Below are positions 54,349 to 64,000 of a stretch of DNA of 64,000 nucleotides, piece after piece. The translations under genes were made by a program, and so were the position numbers. Each line of letters opens with the position of its first letter. The first letter of the stretch is position 1. A model generated the notes under the pieces. The model was given only the letters and a program-made list of their open reading frames with translations. It was not told the origin of the DNA and searched no databases. The stretch is taken from NCBI RefSeq assembly GCF_031323975.1, contig NZ_JAVIWS010000001.1, forward strand, positions 2,108,001 to 2,172,000. Reading direction: 5' to 3'. Source of the DNA: Escherichia ruysiae (GTDB taxonomy: Bacteria; Pseudomonadota; Gammaproteobacteria; Enterobacterales; Enterobacteriaceae).

Positions 54349-55486
54349 GTCAGAGCCCCTCGATCTCAATCAGTTAGCGCAAAAAATTAAACAGTGGGGG
54401 CTGGAACTGGGCTTTCAGCAGGTGGGTATTACCGATACCGATCTCAGCGAGTCCGAGCCAAAACTGCAAGCATGGCTGGACAAACAATACCACGGCGAAA
54501 TGGACTGGATGGCGCGTCACGGTATGCTGCGCGCCCGCCCCCACGAGTTATTGCCCGGTACGCTGCGCGTGATCAGCGTGCGGATGAACTACCTGCCTGC
54601 CAACGCCGCATTTGCCAGCACGCTGAAAAATCCCAAACTCGGCTATGTTAGCCGTTATGCGCTGGGTCGTGACTACCACAAACTTCTGCGCAACCGACTC
54701 AAAAAGCTGGGCGAGATGATTCAGCAACATTGTGTTTCGCTGAATTTTAGACCGTTTGTCGATTCTGCGCCTGTTCTTGAGCGCCCGCTGGCTGAAAAAG
54801 CGGGACTTGGCTGGACAGGTAAGCACTCACTTATCCTCAATCGCGAAGCCGGCTCGTTCTTCTTTTTAGGCGAACTGCTGGTTGATATTCCGTTACCGGT
54901 AGATCAACCAGTCGAGGAAGGATGCGGTAAATGCGTGGCCTGTATGACGATTTGCCCGACCGGCGCCATTGTCGAGCCATATACCGTTGATGCTCGCCGC
55001 TGTATCTCTTATCTCACCATCGAACTGGAAGGGGCAATCCCGAAAGAGTTACGCCCATTAATGGGAAACCGTATTTACGGCTGCGATGACTGTCAGCTTA
55101 TCTGCCCGTGGAATCGCTATTCGCAACTGACAACTGAAGATGATTTCAACCCGCGCAAGCCACTACACGCACCGGAACTCATTGAGTTATTCGCCTGGAG
55201 CGAAGAGAAGTTTTTAAAAATAACGGAAGGTTCGGCGATTCGCCGTATAGGCCACCTGCGCTGGCTGCGTAATATCGCCGTGGCATTAGGCAATGCGCCC
55301 TGGGATGAAGCGATTCTGACGGCGTTGGAAAGTCGTAAAGGTGAGCATCCACTTCTTGATGAACACATAGCGTGGGCGATTACGCAGCAAATCGAGCGAC
55401 GAAATGCCTGCGTGGTTGAGGTTCAACTACCGAAAAAACAGCGTCTTGTTCGGGTGATTGAAAAGGGCTTACCACGCGACGCCTGA
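54347..55486 (+). CDS. queG: Epoxyqueuosine reductase QueG
   Basis: Reduces epoxyqueuosine to queuosine in tRNA, using cobalamin and two [4Fe-4S] clusters. It has 379 residues; the cluster motifs are CGKCVACMTICPTGAI near 193-208 and CDDCQLICPWN near 244-254, and HEAT-like repeats end the protein. The start MSEPLDLNQ is fixed by K-12. A possible extended -10 (TGTGGTATACT, 54305-54315) lies inside the nnr coding region, so the two divergent genes appear to hold each other's promoters. Confidence 0.98.
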
Positions 55487-55755
55487 TTCATCCACAGCTT
55501 GTGAATAAAAATAAAAACGCATTGCAATTCAAGCCGGAAAAAATCGTCAAGCGATCAATACGACAAATCGAAACCTTAATTTTCAATTTAAATATCAACA
55601 CGTTAATAATTTACTATTCACCGTGCGAAGTTTTTCTGAAATTAAGATTACAGCCTGAACCTGTGGATAACTCTGTTTACAAGAGTTTGTCAGAGACAAC
55701 AAAAACCAGCAATAACGCATTGCGTCGCTGTGGATAGTTTATTGAGAGGAGAATT
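55487..55755. other. datA: datA-type DnaA-titration locus (DnaA boxes plus IHF site)
   Basis: No gene is seen in this AT-rich 269-base gap. DnaA-box 9-mers are present: TCATCCACA (55488-55496, one mismatch), TGTGAATAA (55500-55508, fits TTATNCACA), TGTGGATAA (55662-55670, perfect) and TGTGGATAG (55729-55737, one mismatch). A perfect IHF consensus TATCAA-CACG-TTA lies at 55593-55605 between boxes. In K-12, datA lies at about 94.7 min beside glyVXY; with IHF it stimulates hydrolysis of ATP-DnaA and restrains initiation. The location and the box-IHF-box order make this datA. The exact limits are from memory and not certain. Confidence 0.85.
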
Positions 55756-55831
<76 letters not shown>

Positions 55832-55866
55832 TTGGGTGGTCTGTGCTTTACAGCACTTTCAAATTT

Positions 55867-55942
<76 letters not shown>

Positions 55943-55977
55943 TTGGGTGGTCTGTGCTTTACAACACTTTCAAATTT

Positions 55978-56053
<76 letters not shown>

Positions 56054-56110
56054 GTACTACTTAATTTTGCTTTCGTAATTTTCGCATTTCTGCGTCGTTA
56101 CGGGAGGCGC

Positions 56111-56138
56111 ATTATACGAGAAATCTTTCCCTCTGCAA
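56111..56138 (-). promoter_or_regulatory. Promoter of the tRNA-Gly cluster
   Basis: On the minus strand: -35 TTGCAG (56133-56138), 16-base spacer, consensus -10 TATAAT (56111-56116), then the GC-rich discriminator GCGCCTCCC. A GC-rich discriminator is the mark of stringently controlled stable-RNA promoters. The upstream A/T tracts (about 56145-56160) may act as an UP element. Confidence 0.9.
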
Positions 56139-56263
56139 CCCCCCTAAAAAATTTTTTTTGAGTTTTTAACTCAAGTGCTGAAATTATCAGCAAGACGTTC
56201 AATTTAGCGCCAAACCCACGCCGCCGCAAGTGGATTCCGGCGGTTACGTGACCAGGCAAAGTT

Positions 56264-56809
56264 TTACAGCTTGATAAAATGCTCGCGGTAGTAAGCCAGC
56301 TCCGCCACCGATTCACGGATATCATCCATCGCCTGATGCGTCCCCTGCTTGGTAAAACCATCAAGAATTTCCGGCTTCCAGCGGCGCGCCAGCTCTTTCA
56401 GGGTGCTGACATCGAGATAACGGTAGTGGAAGTAGGCTTCCAGTTCCGGCATATATTTAAACAGGAAGCGACGATCCTGACCGATGCTGTTACCACAAAT
56501 TGGCGATTTCCCCGCAGGCACCCACTCTTTTAAGAACTCGAGCGTCGCCAGTTCTGCTTCGCGATCGCCCATTGTGCTCGCCTTCACGCGCTCCACCAGC
56601 CCACTGGCGGTATGGGTACGGACATTCCAGTCATCCATCAACGCCAGTTGTTCATCAGACTGGTGTACTGCAATGGTCGGCCCTTCCGCCAGAATATTCA
56701 GGTTGGCATCGGTCACCAGCGTGGCAATCTCAATAATGCGATCGCGCTCGGGATCCAGACCGGTCATCTCAAGATCGATCCAAATCAGGTTGTTTTCATT
56801 GGCACTCAT
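56264..56809 (-). CDS. orn: Oligoribonuclease
   Basis: A 181-residue DEDDh exonuclease that degrades di- to short oligoribonucleotides and pGpG; essential in E. coli. Motifs are [10 protein letters not shown] near 10-19 and [11 protein letters not shown] near 158-168 with catalytic His and Asp. The start MSANENNL is preferred over 14 extra codons. It is divergent from rsgA. Confidence 0.98.
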   Translation of the reverse strand: MSANENNLIWIDLEMTGLDPERDRIIEIATLVTDANLNILAEGPTIAVHQSDEQLALMDDWNVRTHTASGLVERVKASTMGDREAELATLEFLKEWVPAGKSPICGNSIGQDRRFLFKYMPELEAYFHYRYLDVSTLKELARRWKPEILDGFTKQGTHQAMDDIRESVAELAYYREHFIKL

Positions 56810-56904
56810 GCTATTTTTCCACCCATTCACAGTGACTATATTGATCCACAATTGCGTGTATCATAGATGTTTTGCCCATCAGGGGCGACCAGGAGTCAGT
56901 ACGA

Positions 56905-57957
56905 TTGAGTAAAAATAAACTCTCCAAAGGCCAACAGCGCCGTGTGAACGCCAATCACCAGCGTCGTCTTAAAACGTCTAAGGAGAAGCCCGACTACGAC
57001 GACAATCTGTTTGGCGAGCCTGATGAAGGTATCGTCATCAGCCGTTTTGGTATGCACGCTGATGTGGAATCCGCAGACGGCGAAGTTCACCGCTGCAATA
57101 TTCGCCGTACTATCCGTTCGCTGGTGACCGGCGATCGCGTGGTCTGGCGTCCGGGTAAACCGGCGGCGGAAGGCGTAAATGTCAAAGGGATCGTGGAAGC
57201 AGTACATGAGCGCACCTCAGTGTTGACGCGCCCGGATTTTTACGACGGCGTGAAACCTATTGCCGCCAACATCGACCAGATTGTTATTGTCTCCGCCATT
57301 TTGCCGGAGCTGTCGCTCAATATTATCGACCGTTACCTGGTGGCCTGCGAAACCTTGCAGATTGAGCCGATTATTGTGCTCAACAAGATAGATCTGCTGG
57401 ACGACGAAGGCATGGCATTCGTCAACGAACAGATGGATATCTACCGCAATATCGGTTATCGCGTATTGATGGTTTCCAGTCATACTCAGGATGGGCTGAA
57501 ACCGCTGGAAGAGGCGTTGACCGGGCGCATCAGCATTTTTGCCGGACAGTCCGGCGTCGGCAAATCGAGTCTGCTTAACGCGCTGCTGGGTCTGCAAAAA
57601 GAGATCCTGACCAACGATGTCTCAGACAACTCCGGTCTCGGCCAGCACACCACCACTGCTGCCCGGCTGTATCACTTCCCGCACGGAGGCGATGTGATTG
57701 ATTCCCCTGGCGTGCGTGAATTCGGCCTCTGGCACCTGGCGCCGGAACAAATCACTCAAGGCTTTGTCGAATTTCATGATTACTTAGGCCTGTGTAAATA
57801 TCGCGATTGCAAACACGATACCGATCCGGGCTGCGCAATCCGTGAAGCGGTTGATGAGGGGAAAATCGCGGAAACTCGTTTCGAAAACTATCACCGTATT
57901 CTGGAAAGCATGGCGCAGGTAAAAACGCGTAAAAACTTTTCTGATACGGATGACTGA
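56905..57957 (+). CDS. rsgA: Small-ribosomal-subunit biogenesis GTPase RsgA
   Basis: A 350-residue circularly permuted GTPase that helps late 30S maturation. The order is OB fold (about 35-110), G4 NKID near 160, G1 [12 protein letters not shown] near 214-225 and G3 DSPGVREFG. The zinc motif is [14 protein letters not shown] near 297-310. The start is TTG (56905) after AGGAG, as in K-12; an upstream ATG at 56872 would add 11 residues. Confidence 0.98.
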   Translation: MSKNKLSKGQQRRVNANHQRRLKTSKEKPDYDDNLFGEPDEGIVISRFGMHADVESADGEVHRCNIRRTIRSLVTGDRVVWRPGKPAAEGVNVKGIVEAVHERTSVLTRPDFYDGVKPIAANIDQIVIVSAILPELSLNIIDRYLVACETLQIEPIIVLNKIDLLDDEGMAFVNEQMDIYRNIGYRVLMVSSHTQDGLKPLEEALTGRISIFAGQSGVGKSSLLNALLGLQKEILTNDVSDNSGLGQHTTTAARLYHFPHGGDVIDSPGVREFGLWHLAPEQITQGFVEFHDYLGLCKYRDCKHDTDPGCAIREAVDEGKIAETRFENYHRILESMAQVKTRKNFSDTDD

Positions 57958-58053
57958 CAATTAAGCTAACCGTCGTTAGAATCGTCCCCTTTTTTTCAGG
58001 ATCCGGCATGAACGCCGGATCAGGAACGACAAAACAATGGCCTGGAGGCTACC

Positions 58054-59022
58054 TTGTTAAATTCATTTAAACTTTCGCTACAGTACATTCTGCCAAAACT
58101 ATGGCTTACTCGCCTGGCGGGTTGGGGCGCAAGCAAGCGGGCAGGATGGCTGACAAAACTGGTTATCGATCTGTTCGTTAAATACTACAAGGTCGACATG
58201 AAAGAGGCGCAGAAACCGGACACCGCCAGTTACCGCACCTTTAACGAATTTTTTGTCCGTCCGTTGCGTGACGATGTGCGCCCAATCGATACCGATCCCA
58301 ATGTCCTGGTCATGCCTGCCGATGGCGTTATTAGCCAGTTAGGTAAAATCGAAGAAGATAAAATCTTGCAAGCGAAAGGCCACAACTACAGCCTCGAAGC
58401 CCTGCTGGCGGGTAACTACCTGATGGCGGATCTCTTCCGTAATGGTACGTTTGTGACCACTTACCTCTCCCCGCGTGACTATCACCGCGTACATATGCCA
58501 TGCAACGGTATCCTGCGTGAGATGATCTACGTGCCGGGCGATCTCTTCTCCGTTAACCATCTCACTGCCCAGAACGTGCCAAATCTGTTTGCCCGTAACG
58601 AACGCGTAATCTGCCTGTTCGATACCGAATTTGGCCCGATGGCGCAGATTCTGGTCGGGGCGACGATTGTTGGCAGCATTGAAACTGTCTGGGCTGGCAC
58701 CATTACGCCGCCGCGCGAAGGCATCATCAAACGCTGGACCTGGCCTGCCGGGGAAAACGACGGTTCGGTGGCACTGCTGAAAGGCCAGGAAATGGGTCGC
58801 TTTAAACTCGGCTCTACCGTTATCAACTTGTTTGCGCCAGGTAAAGTGAATCTGGTTGAGCAACTGGCAAGCCTGTCTGTCACGAAAATTGGTCAGCCGC
58901 TGGCAGTATCTACCGAAACCTTTGTTACGCCAGAAGCTGAACCAGCCCCGCTTCCTGCTGAAGAGATCGAGGCAGAACACGACGCCAGCCCATTGGTTGA
59001 CGACAAAAAAGACCAGGTCTAA
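58054..59022 (+). CDS. psd: Phosphatidylserine decarboxylase proenzyme
   Basis: Makes phosphatidylethanolamine at the inner membrane. The 322-residue proenzyme self-cleaves in LGST (near residues 252-255), making the pyruvoyl group on Ser254. The start is TTG with GGAGG upstream. A GATCCGGC/GCCGGATC hairpin lies in the leader (58000-58021). It is followed 21 bases later by mscM; in K-12 the two form a sigma-E and CpxR-controlled operon. Confidence 0.98.
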   Translation: MLNSFKLSLQYILPKLWLTRLAGWGASKRAGWLTKLVIDLFVKYYKVDMKEAQKPDTASYRTFNEFFVRPLRDDVRPIDTDPNVLVMPADGVISQLGKIEEDKILQAKGHNYSLEALLAGNYLMADLFRNGTFVTTYLSPRDYHRVHMPCNGILREMIYVPGDLFSVNHLTAQNVPNLFARNERVICLFDTEFGPMAQILVGATIVGSIETVWAGTITPPREGIIKRWTWPAGENDGSVALLKGQEMGRFKLGSTVINLFAPGKVNLVEQLASLSVTKIGQPLAVSTETFVTPEAEPAPLPAEEIEAEHDASPLVDDKKDQV

Positions 59023-59043
59023 TCCATCAAAGGAAACGCTGAC

Positions 59044-62000
59044 GTGCGCCTGATTATCACTTTTCTGATGGCCTGGTGCCTCAGTTGGGGGGCGTACGCC
59101 GCGACGGCCCCCGATAGTAAACAAATCTCACAAGAACTGGAGCAGGCAAAAGCGGCGAAGCCCGCGCAGCCAGAAGTCGTAGAGGCGCTCCAGTCCGCCT
59201 TAAATGCGCTTGAGGAGCAAAAAAGCTCCCTTGAGCGCATCAAGCAATATCAGCAAGTTATCGATAATTACCCGAAACTCTCCGCTACTCTGCGCGCACA
59301 GTTGAACAACATGCGTGATGAGCCGCGCAGTGTGTCGCCGGGGATGTCTACCGACGCGCTGAATCAGGAAATTCTCCAGGTCAGTAGTCAATTGCTGGAT
59401 AAAAGCCGTCAGGCTCAGCAAGAACAGGAGCGCGCCCGCGAGATTGCGGATTCACTAAATCAACTACCGCAACAGCAAACCGACGCCCGCCGCCAGTTGA
59501 ATGAAATCGAGCGTCGTCTCGGGACACTTACGGGAAATAGTCCGCTTAATCAGGCGCAAAATTTCGCGTTGCAGGCCGACTCCGCGCGTTTGAAGTCATT
59601 GGTCGATGAACTCGAACTGGCGCAACTTTCTGCCAATAATCGTCAGGAACTGGCGCGTCTGCGTTCGCACTGGCAGAAAAAGAGAGTCAACAACTGGATG
59701 CGTATTTGCAGGCATTGCGTAACCAGTTGAATAGCCAACGCCAACTGGAAGCGGAACGGGCGCTGGAAAGCACCGAATTACTGGCAGAAAGCAGTGCCGA
59801 TTTGCCGAAAGATATCGTCGCTCAATTCAAAATTAACCGCGAGCTGTCGGCGGCGTTGAATCAGCAGGCGCAGCGGATGGATCTCGTCGCTTCACAGCAA
59901 CGTCAGGCTACCAGCCAGACGTTGCAGGTTCGGCAGGCGCTGAATACGCTACGCGAACAATCACAATGGCTGGGTTCGTCAAACCTGCTCGGCGAAGCAC
60001 TGCGGGCACAAGTGGCACGACTGCCGGAAATGCCCAAACCGCAGCAACTGGATACTGAAATGGCGCAGTTGCGCGTGCAACGGTTACGTTATGAGGATCT
60101 CCTCAATAAACAGCCGCTGCTACGGCAAATCCATCAGGCCGACGGTCAGCCGCTGACCGCCGAGCAAAACCGTATTCTGGAAGCACAGCTACGCACTCAG
60201 CGTGAGTTACTGAACTCCTTACTCCAGGGTGGCGACACGCTACTGCTTGAACTGACCAAGCTGAAAGTCTCCAACGGACAACTGGAAGATGCACTGAAAG
60301 AGGTCAATGAAGCGACGCACCGCTATCTGTTCTGGACTTCTGATGTGCGCCCGATGACCATCGCCTGGCCGCTGGAAATCGCCCAGGATCTACGCCGTCT
60401 GATCTCGCTGGACACCTTCAGTCAGTTGGGTAAAGCCACCATGATGATGCTGACCAGCAAAGAGACGATTTTGCCACTGTTTGGCGCGTTGATTCTGGTC
60501 GGTTGCAGTATTTACTCGCGCCGCTATTTCACCCGTTTTCTTGAACGTTCGGCGGCGAAAGTCGGCAAAGTGACTCAGGATCACTTCTGGCTGACGTTAC
60601 GCACTCTTTTCTGGTCGATTCTCGTCGCGTCACCGCTGCCAGTGCTGTGGATGACGCTCGGCTACGGGCTGCGCGAGGCGTGGCCTTATCCGCTGGCGGT
60701 GGCGATTGGCGATGGCGTTACGGCCACCGTGCCATTGCTGTGGGTAGTGATGATTTGCGCCACCTTTGCCCGCCCGAACGGCTTGTTTATCGCTCATTTT
60801 GGCTGGCCGCGCGAACGGGTTTCCCGTGGGATGCGCTACTATCTGATGAGCATCGGGCTTATTGTGCCGCTGATTATGGCGCTGATGATGTTCGATAATC
60901 TCGACGACCGCGAGTTTTCCGGTTCGCTGGGCCGTCTTTGCTTTATCCTCATTTGCGGTGCATTGGCGGTAGTCACACTCAGCCTGAAAAAAGCCGGTAT
61001 CCCGCTGTATCTCAACAAAGAAGGTAGCGGTGACAATATTGCCAACCATATGTTGTGGAACATGATGATTGGCGCGCCGCTGGTCGCTATTCTCGCCGCT
61101 GCGGTGGGTTATCTGGCAACGGCGCAAGCTCTGCTGGCAAGGCTGGAAACGTCGGTCGCCATCTGGTTCCTGTTGCTGGTGGTTTATCACGTTATCCGCC
61201 GCTGGATGCTGATCCAGCGCCGCAGGCTGGCGTTTGACCGGGCGAAGCATCGACGGGCAGAGATGTTAGCGCAACGTGCGCGTGGAGAAGAAGAAGCGCA
61301 TCATCACAGTAGCCCGGAAGGGGCAATTGAAGTCGATGAAAGCGAAGTCGATCTCGATGCTATCAGCGCGCAATCCTTGCGGTTGGTGCGTTCAATCCTG
61401 ATGCTGATCGCCCTGCTTTCGGTCATCGTGCTGTGGTCAGAAATCCATTCTGCTTTTGGCTTCCTCGAAAATATTTCGCTATGGGATGTCACATCAACAG
61501 TGCAGGGCGTGGAAAGTCTGGAACCGATTACCCTCGGTGCGGTGCTGATTGCCATTCTGGTATTTATTATCACCACGCAGCTTGTGCGCAACCTGCCCGC
61601 GCTGCTGGAGCTGGCAATTTTGCAGCACCTCGATTTAACGCCGGGTACGGGCTACGCCATCACCACCATCACCAAATATCTGCTGATGCTGATTGGCGGG
61701 CTGGTCGGCTTCTCGATGATTGGTATTGAGTGGTCGAAATTGCAGTGGCTGGTCGCTGCGCTCGGTGTTGGTCTCGGTTTTGGTTTGCAGGAGATTTTCG
61801 CCAACTTTATCTCTGGCCTGATTATCCTGTTCGAAAAACCGATTCGCATTGGCGATACGGTGACGATTCGCGATCTCACTGGTAGCGTGACGAAAATTAA
61901 CACCCGCGCCACCACCATCAGCGACTGGGACCGTAAAGAGATTATCGTGCCGAACAAGGCATTTATTACCGAGCAGTTTATCAACTGGTCGCTCTCTGAC

Positions 62001-62366
62001 TCAGTCACACGCGTGGTGTTGACGATTCCGGCTCCTGCCGATGCCAACAGTGAAGAAGTGACGGAGATCCTGCTCACCGCAGCACGTCGCTGCTCGCTGG
62101 TGATCGACAATCCGGCACCGGAAGTCTTCCTGGTGGATCTGCAACAGGGGATTCAGATTTTCGAGCTGCGTATTTACGCCGCTGAGATGGGTCACCGTAT
62201 GCCGCTACGCCATGAGATCCACCAGCTGATTCTGGCAGGCTTCCACGCCCACGGTATCGATATGCCATTCCCGCCTTTCCAGATGCGTCTGGAAAGTCTG
62301 AACGGTAAACAAACGGGAAGGACATTAACTTCTGCGGGTAGACGTCGCCAGGCGGGAAGTTTGTAA
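59044..62366 (+). pseudogene. mscM: Frameshifted mechanosensitive channel gene mscM (YjeP)
   Basis: The 1107-residue MscS-like channel is split into two frames. From GTG 59044 the first frame gives signal peptide (MRLIITFLMAWCLSWGAYA) and the first ~210 residues of the coiled periplasmic domain. It then runs out of frame and stops at 59730. The second frame, open to 62366, holds the rest: periplasmic domain, about eleven helices and the C-terminal MscS core. The break is at about 59665-59671: TCGCACTGG reads as though one base is lost (TCG CAA CTG expected). All else matches full length. Either a real mutation or a one-base sequencing error. Confidence 0.88.
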
Positions 62367-62473
62367 TGTGTGAAGCTGCCAAATGACGCCAACGTGGCTA
62401 ATTTAGCAGCTTAACTTCATCTTCAGTTATCTCCGGCTCCGGAGAGTATCATCCATAACGCATTTCTTCCTGA

Positions 62474-62502
62474 CAACTCATCGCCGGACTGGCGATGAGT
62501 TG
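62474..62502. terminator. Hairpin between mscM and yjeM
   Basis: A perfect 12-base stem (CAACTCATCGCC / GGCGATGAGTTG) with a 5-base loop sits between the two convergent stops. The trailing TTATT on the right is short, so it may act in both directions with modest strength. Confidence 0.75.
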
Positions 62503-62515
62503 TTATTGCAGATAA

Positions 62516-64000
62516 TCAATCTAAAGTTAACTGAGGCTGATTCGCCATGCGGCTGCAATAGTTCTGGTAAATCGCCATCGCTAACAGCGAGAAGAAGACA
62601 GGCCCGCCAATCATCCACAATGTGCTGTCCCAGTCTCCGGCTTCAACTACAGGCTGAATGATGGTGAAGACGTTCGCAAATGTCACCACCAGTACAACAA
62701 CCACAGTTGCGATCATTGCCGACATATGCGTTTTGAAAATCACAAACGGTCTGTCGAGATCCTGACGCGCTTTAAAGAACGGGAAAGCCAGCGCGAGGAA
62801 CAGATATGGAATGGTCATGGAAACGTTCGCCATCAGCGTCAGCTTGTTAAAGAACGCCGATGCGGTGCCACCGCCAAAGGAAACCAGCAGGATGAAGACT
62901 GTAACCAACCCACACTGCATCCACATAGCAATGGATGGCATCCCCATGGCGTTCAGGCGCGTCATCGGCTCCGGCCACAAGGCTTTCGGCGTCCCTTGAA
63001 TAATCGCTTTCAGTGGTGAGTAGCAAAGCGTAAAGAACGCACCGGTATAGGCGAGGAACATGGAAAGTCCGGTAATACGCGCAAACCATACGCCCAGCGA
63101 CAATGACGCTTCAGGTGATAAATGCAGTGCATTACCCAGAGACATCCCCAGGCTCTTCATCAGCACATAAGTAATATTACCAAGGTTAACAGAACCATTA
63201 CTTAATACCTGCTGCCAGTTAGTGCTGACGCCCCATAAGAATATTGCTAACGAATAACCGATTGAAATAACAATAGCGGCAAAAACAATACCTTTAGCAA
63301 AGTTCTTTTCTGGGTTTTCCGTTTTATCTACCAGCCCACCTACAGCCTCAATTCCGCCATAAGCAAAAATGGCAAATACGACAAAAGATAACATCGCCAG
63401 ACCGGACTGATATCCCGGATTCGGTGATGCCAGGAAATTAATATCCTGCGCGAAATGCCCACCATTTAATAACAAAATAGTAATGCTTACTAACAGCAAT
63501 ACTAAATTAAGACACATTACTGCAATACCGCCCACCGCAGTAATACGGGCAATTTTATTAATCCCTTTCGAGGCAACGACGGTAACCAGAATCATCCATG
63601 CTACAGCCAGCAGCCCAACCACCTGCGTAGGCTCAAGCCCAGCAATGCGCCAGTGCTGGGTCATATCGCTACCATAGAGGAAAGTAGAAAACGGCACCCA
63701 GACTTTAGCGGAGGTACTCACCATCCAAATGATATAAGAGGAAAACCACATAAATGTGCCGATGAAAGCAAAACGTGGTCCAACGCTATTATTCATCCAG
63801 GAATAGATACCGCCCTCTTCTTTGCGATAGGCAGCCCCCATTTCAGCCATCATTAAGGCGAATGGAATAAAGAATAATAATGCAGAAAATATATACCACG
63901 GAATCGCACTATATCCCATTAAATAATAAGCCGAAGGGCTATTCGCAAAACCGAATACTGAAGTAAAGATCATCAGTATGAGTCCAATTAGACTCATCTT
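62516..64000 (-). CDS. yjeM: APC-superfamily amino-acid transporter YjeM (5' end cut by the window)
   Basis: A permease of at least 494 residues with about twelve or more hydrophobic helices, of the glutamate:GABA-antiporter-like (GadC) group. Visible motifs are FGFANSPSAYYLMGY near the start, EEGGIYSWM and AIFAYGGIEAVGGLVDKTENPEKNF. An ATG at 63997 is probably internal: the preceding codon is Lys and K-12 YjeM starts about eight residues earlier (SKRKLTLTGL in my memory). Substrate is unknown. Confidence 0.92.
   Translation of the reverse strand, partial: KMSLIGLILMIFTSVFGFANSPSAYYLMGYSAIPWYIFSALLFFIPFALMMAEMGAAYRKEEGGIYSWMNNSVGPRFAFIGTFMWFSSYIIWMVSTSAKVWVPFSTFLYGSDMTQHWRIAGLEPTQVVGLLAVAWMILVTVVASKGINKIARITAVGGIAVMCLNLVLLLVSITILLLNGGHFAQDINFLASPNPGYQSGLAMLSFVVFAIFAYGGIEAVGGLVDKTENPEKNFAKGIVFAAIVISIGYSLAIFLWGVSTNWQQVLSNGSVNLGNITYVLMKSLGMSLGNALHLSPEASLSLGVWFARITGLSMFLAYTGAFFTLCYSPLKAIIQGTPKALWPEPMTRLNAMGMPSIAMWMQCGLVTVFILLVSFGGGTASAFFNKLTLMANVSMTIPYLFLALAFPFFKARQDLDRPFVIFKTHMSAMIATVVVVLVVTFANVFTIIQPVVEAGDWDSTLWMIGGPVFFSLLAMAIYQNYCSRMANQPQLTLD

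Noticed and set aside
59706..62366. The 886-codon frame as an independent channel gene
   Set aside because: It begins in the middle of the periplasmic domain of MscM with no signal peptide, and the missing part lies directly upstream in another frame. A frameshift explains it better.
63995..63997. ATG as the true start of yjeM
   Set aside because: The frame stays open to the window edge and the K-12 protein has about eight more residues, so this Met is probably internal.

Overview
The window is a chromosomal segment of Escherichia coli or a very close Escherichia relative. Almost every protein matches, close to residue for residue as I remember them, the E. coli K-12 block from msrA to yjeM (about 94-96 min), here read in the direction opposite to K-12 numbering. 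It is not K-12: it carries an accessory operon and a YagU-like gene that I do not recall at these sites in K-12, it has no yjeN/yjeO, and its mscM reading frame is broken.

Layout. 1-12,700 is housekeeping and stress functions: msrA (5' truncated by the window edge), the polyamine exporter ytfL/paeA, ytfK, ytfJ, cysQ, cpdB, qorR/qorB, ytfF, the NsrR-controlled repair protein ytfE, cycA, fklB and ytfB. 12,655-20,933 is the main accessory feature: a TetR-family regulator facing a tightly packed six-gene catabolic operon (short-chain dehydrogenase, TIM-barrel isomerase/epimerase, crotonase, family I CoA-transferase, fumarate-reductase-like flavoprotein, ACS-family MFS transporter). The enzyme set suggests uptake of an organic or sugar acid, its activation to a CoA thioester, and redox, hydration and isomerisation steps. 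Its substrate is unknown and it is the best candidate here for an undescribed system. 21,035-22,474 is the rpsF-priB-rpsR-rplI ribosomal operon. 22,801-23,702 holds yjfY and the YagU-like gene. 23,799-30,487 is the complete L-ascorbate (ula) regulon: ulaABCDEF, divergent ulaG and the repressor ulaR.

30,484-34,023 holds the esterase yjfP, two small YhcN-family (DUF1471) genes, bsmA and yjfN, on either side of a 127-bp ERIC element, and aidB. 34,107-42,223 is a long leftward run: nsrR-rnr-rlmB, then the yjfI-J-K-L-M-C envelope/amidoligase module. 42,428-54,348 is purA, yjeT and the leftward nnr-tsaE-amiB-mutL-miaA-hfq-hflX-hflK-hflC superoperon. Then come queG, an intergenic region whose DnaA boxes and IHF site fit the replication-control locus datA, three tandem tRNA-Gly(GCC) genes, orn, rsgA, psd, a frameshifted mscM and the beginning-truncated yjeM.

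The genes connect in several ways. The NO sensor NsrR and its best-known target ytfE are both here. UlaR controls both ula transcription units. The tRNA-maturation genes miaA, tsaE and queG are interleaved with mutL, amiB and hfq. datA lies beside the glycine tRNA genes. All gene names rest on recalled similarity and visible motifs; no database search was run.
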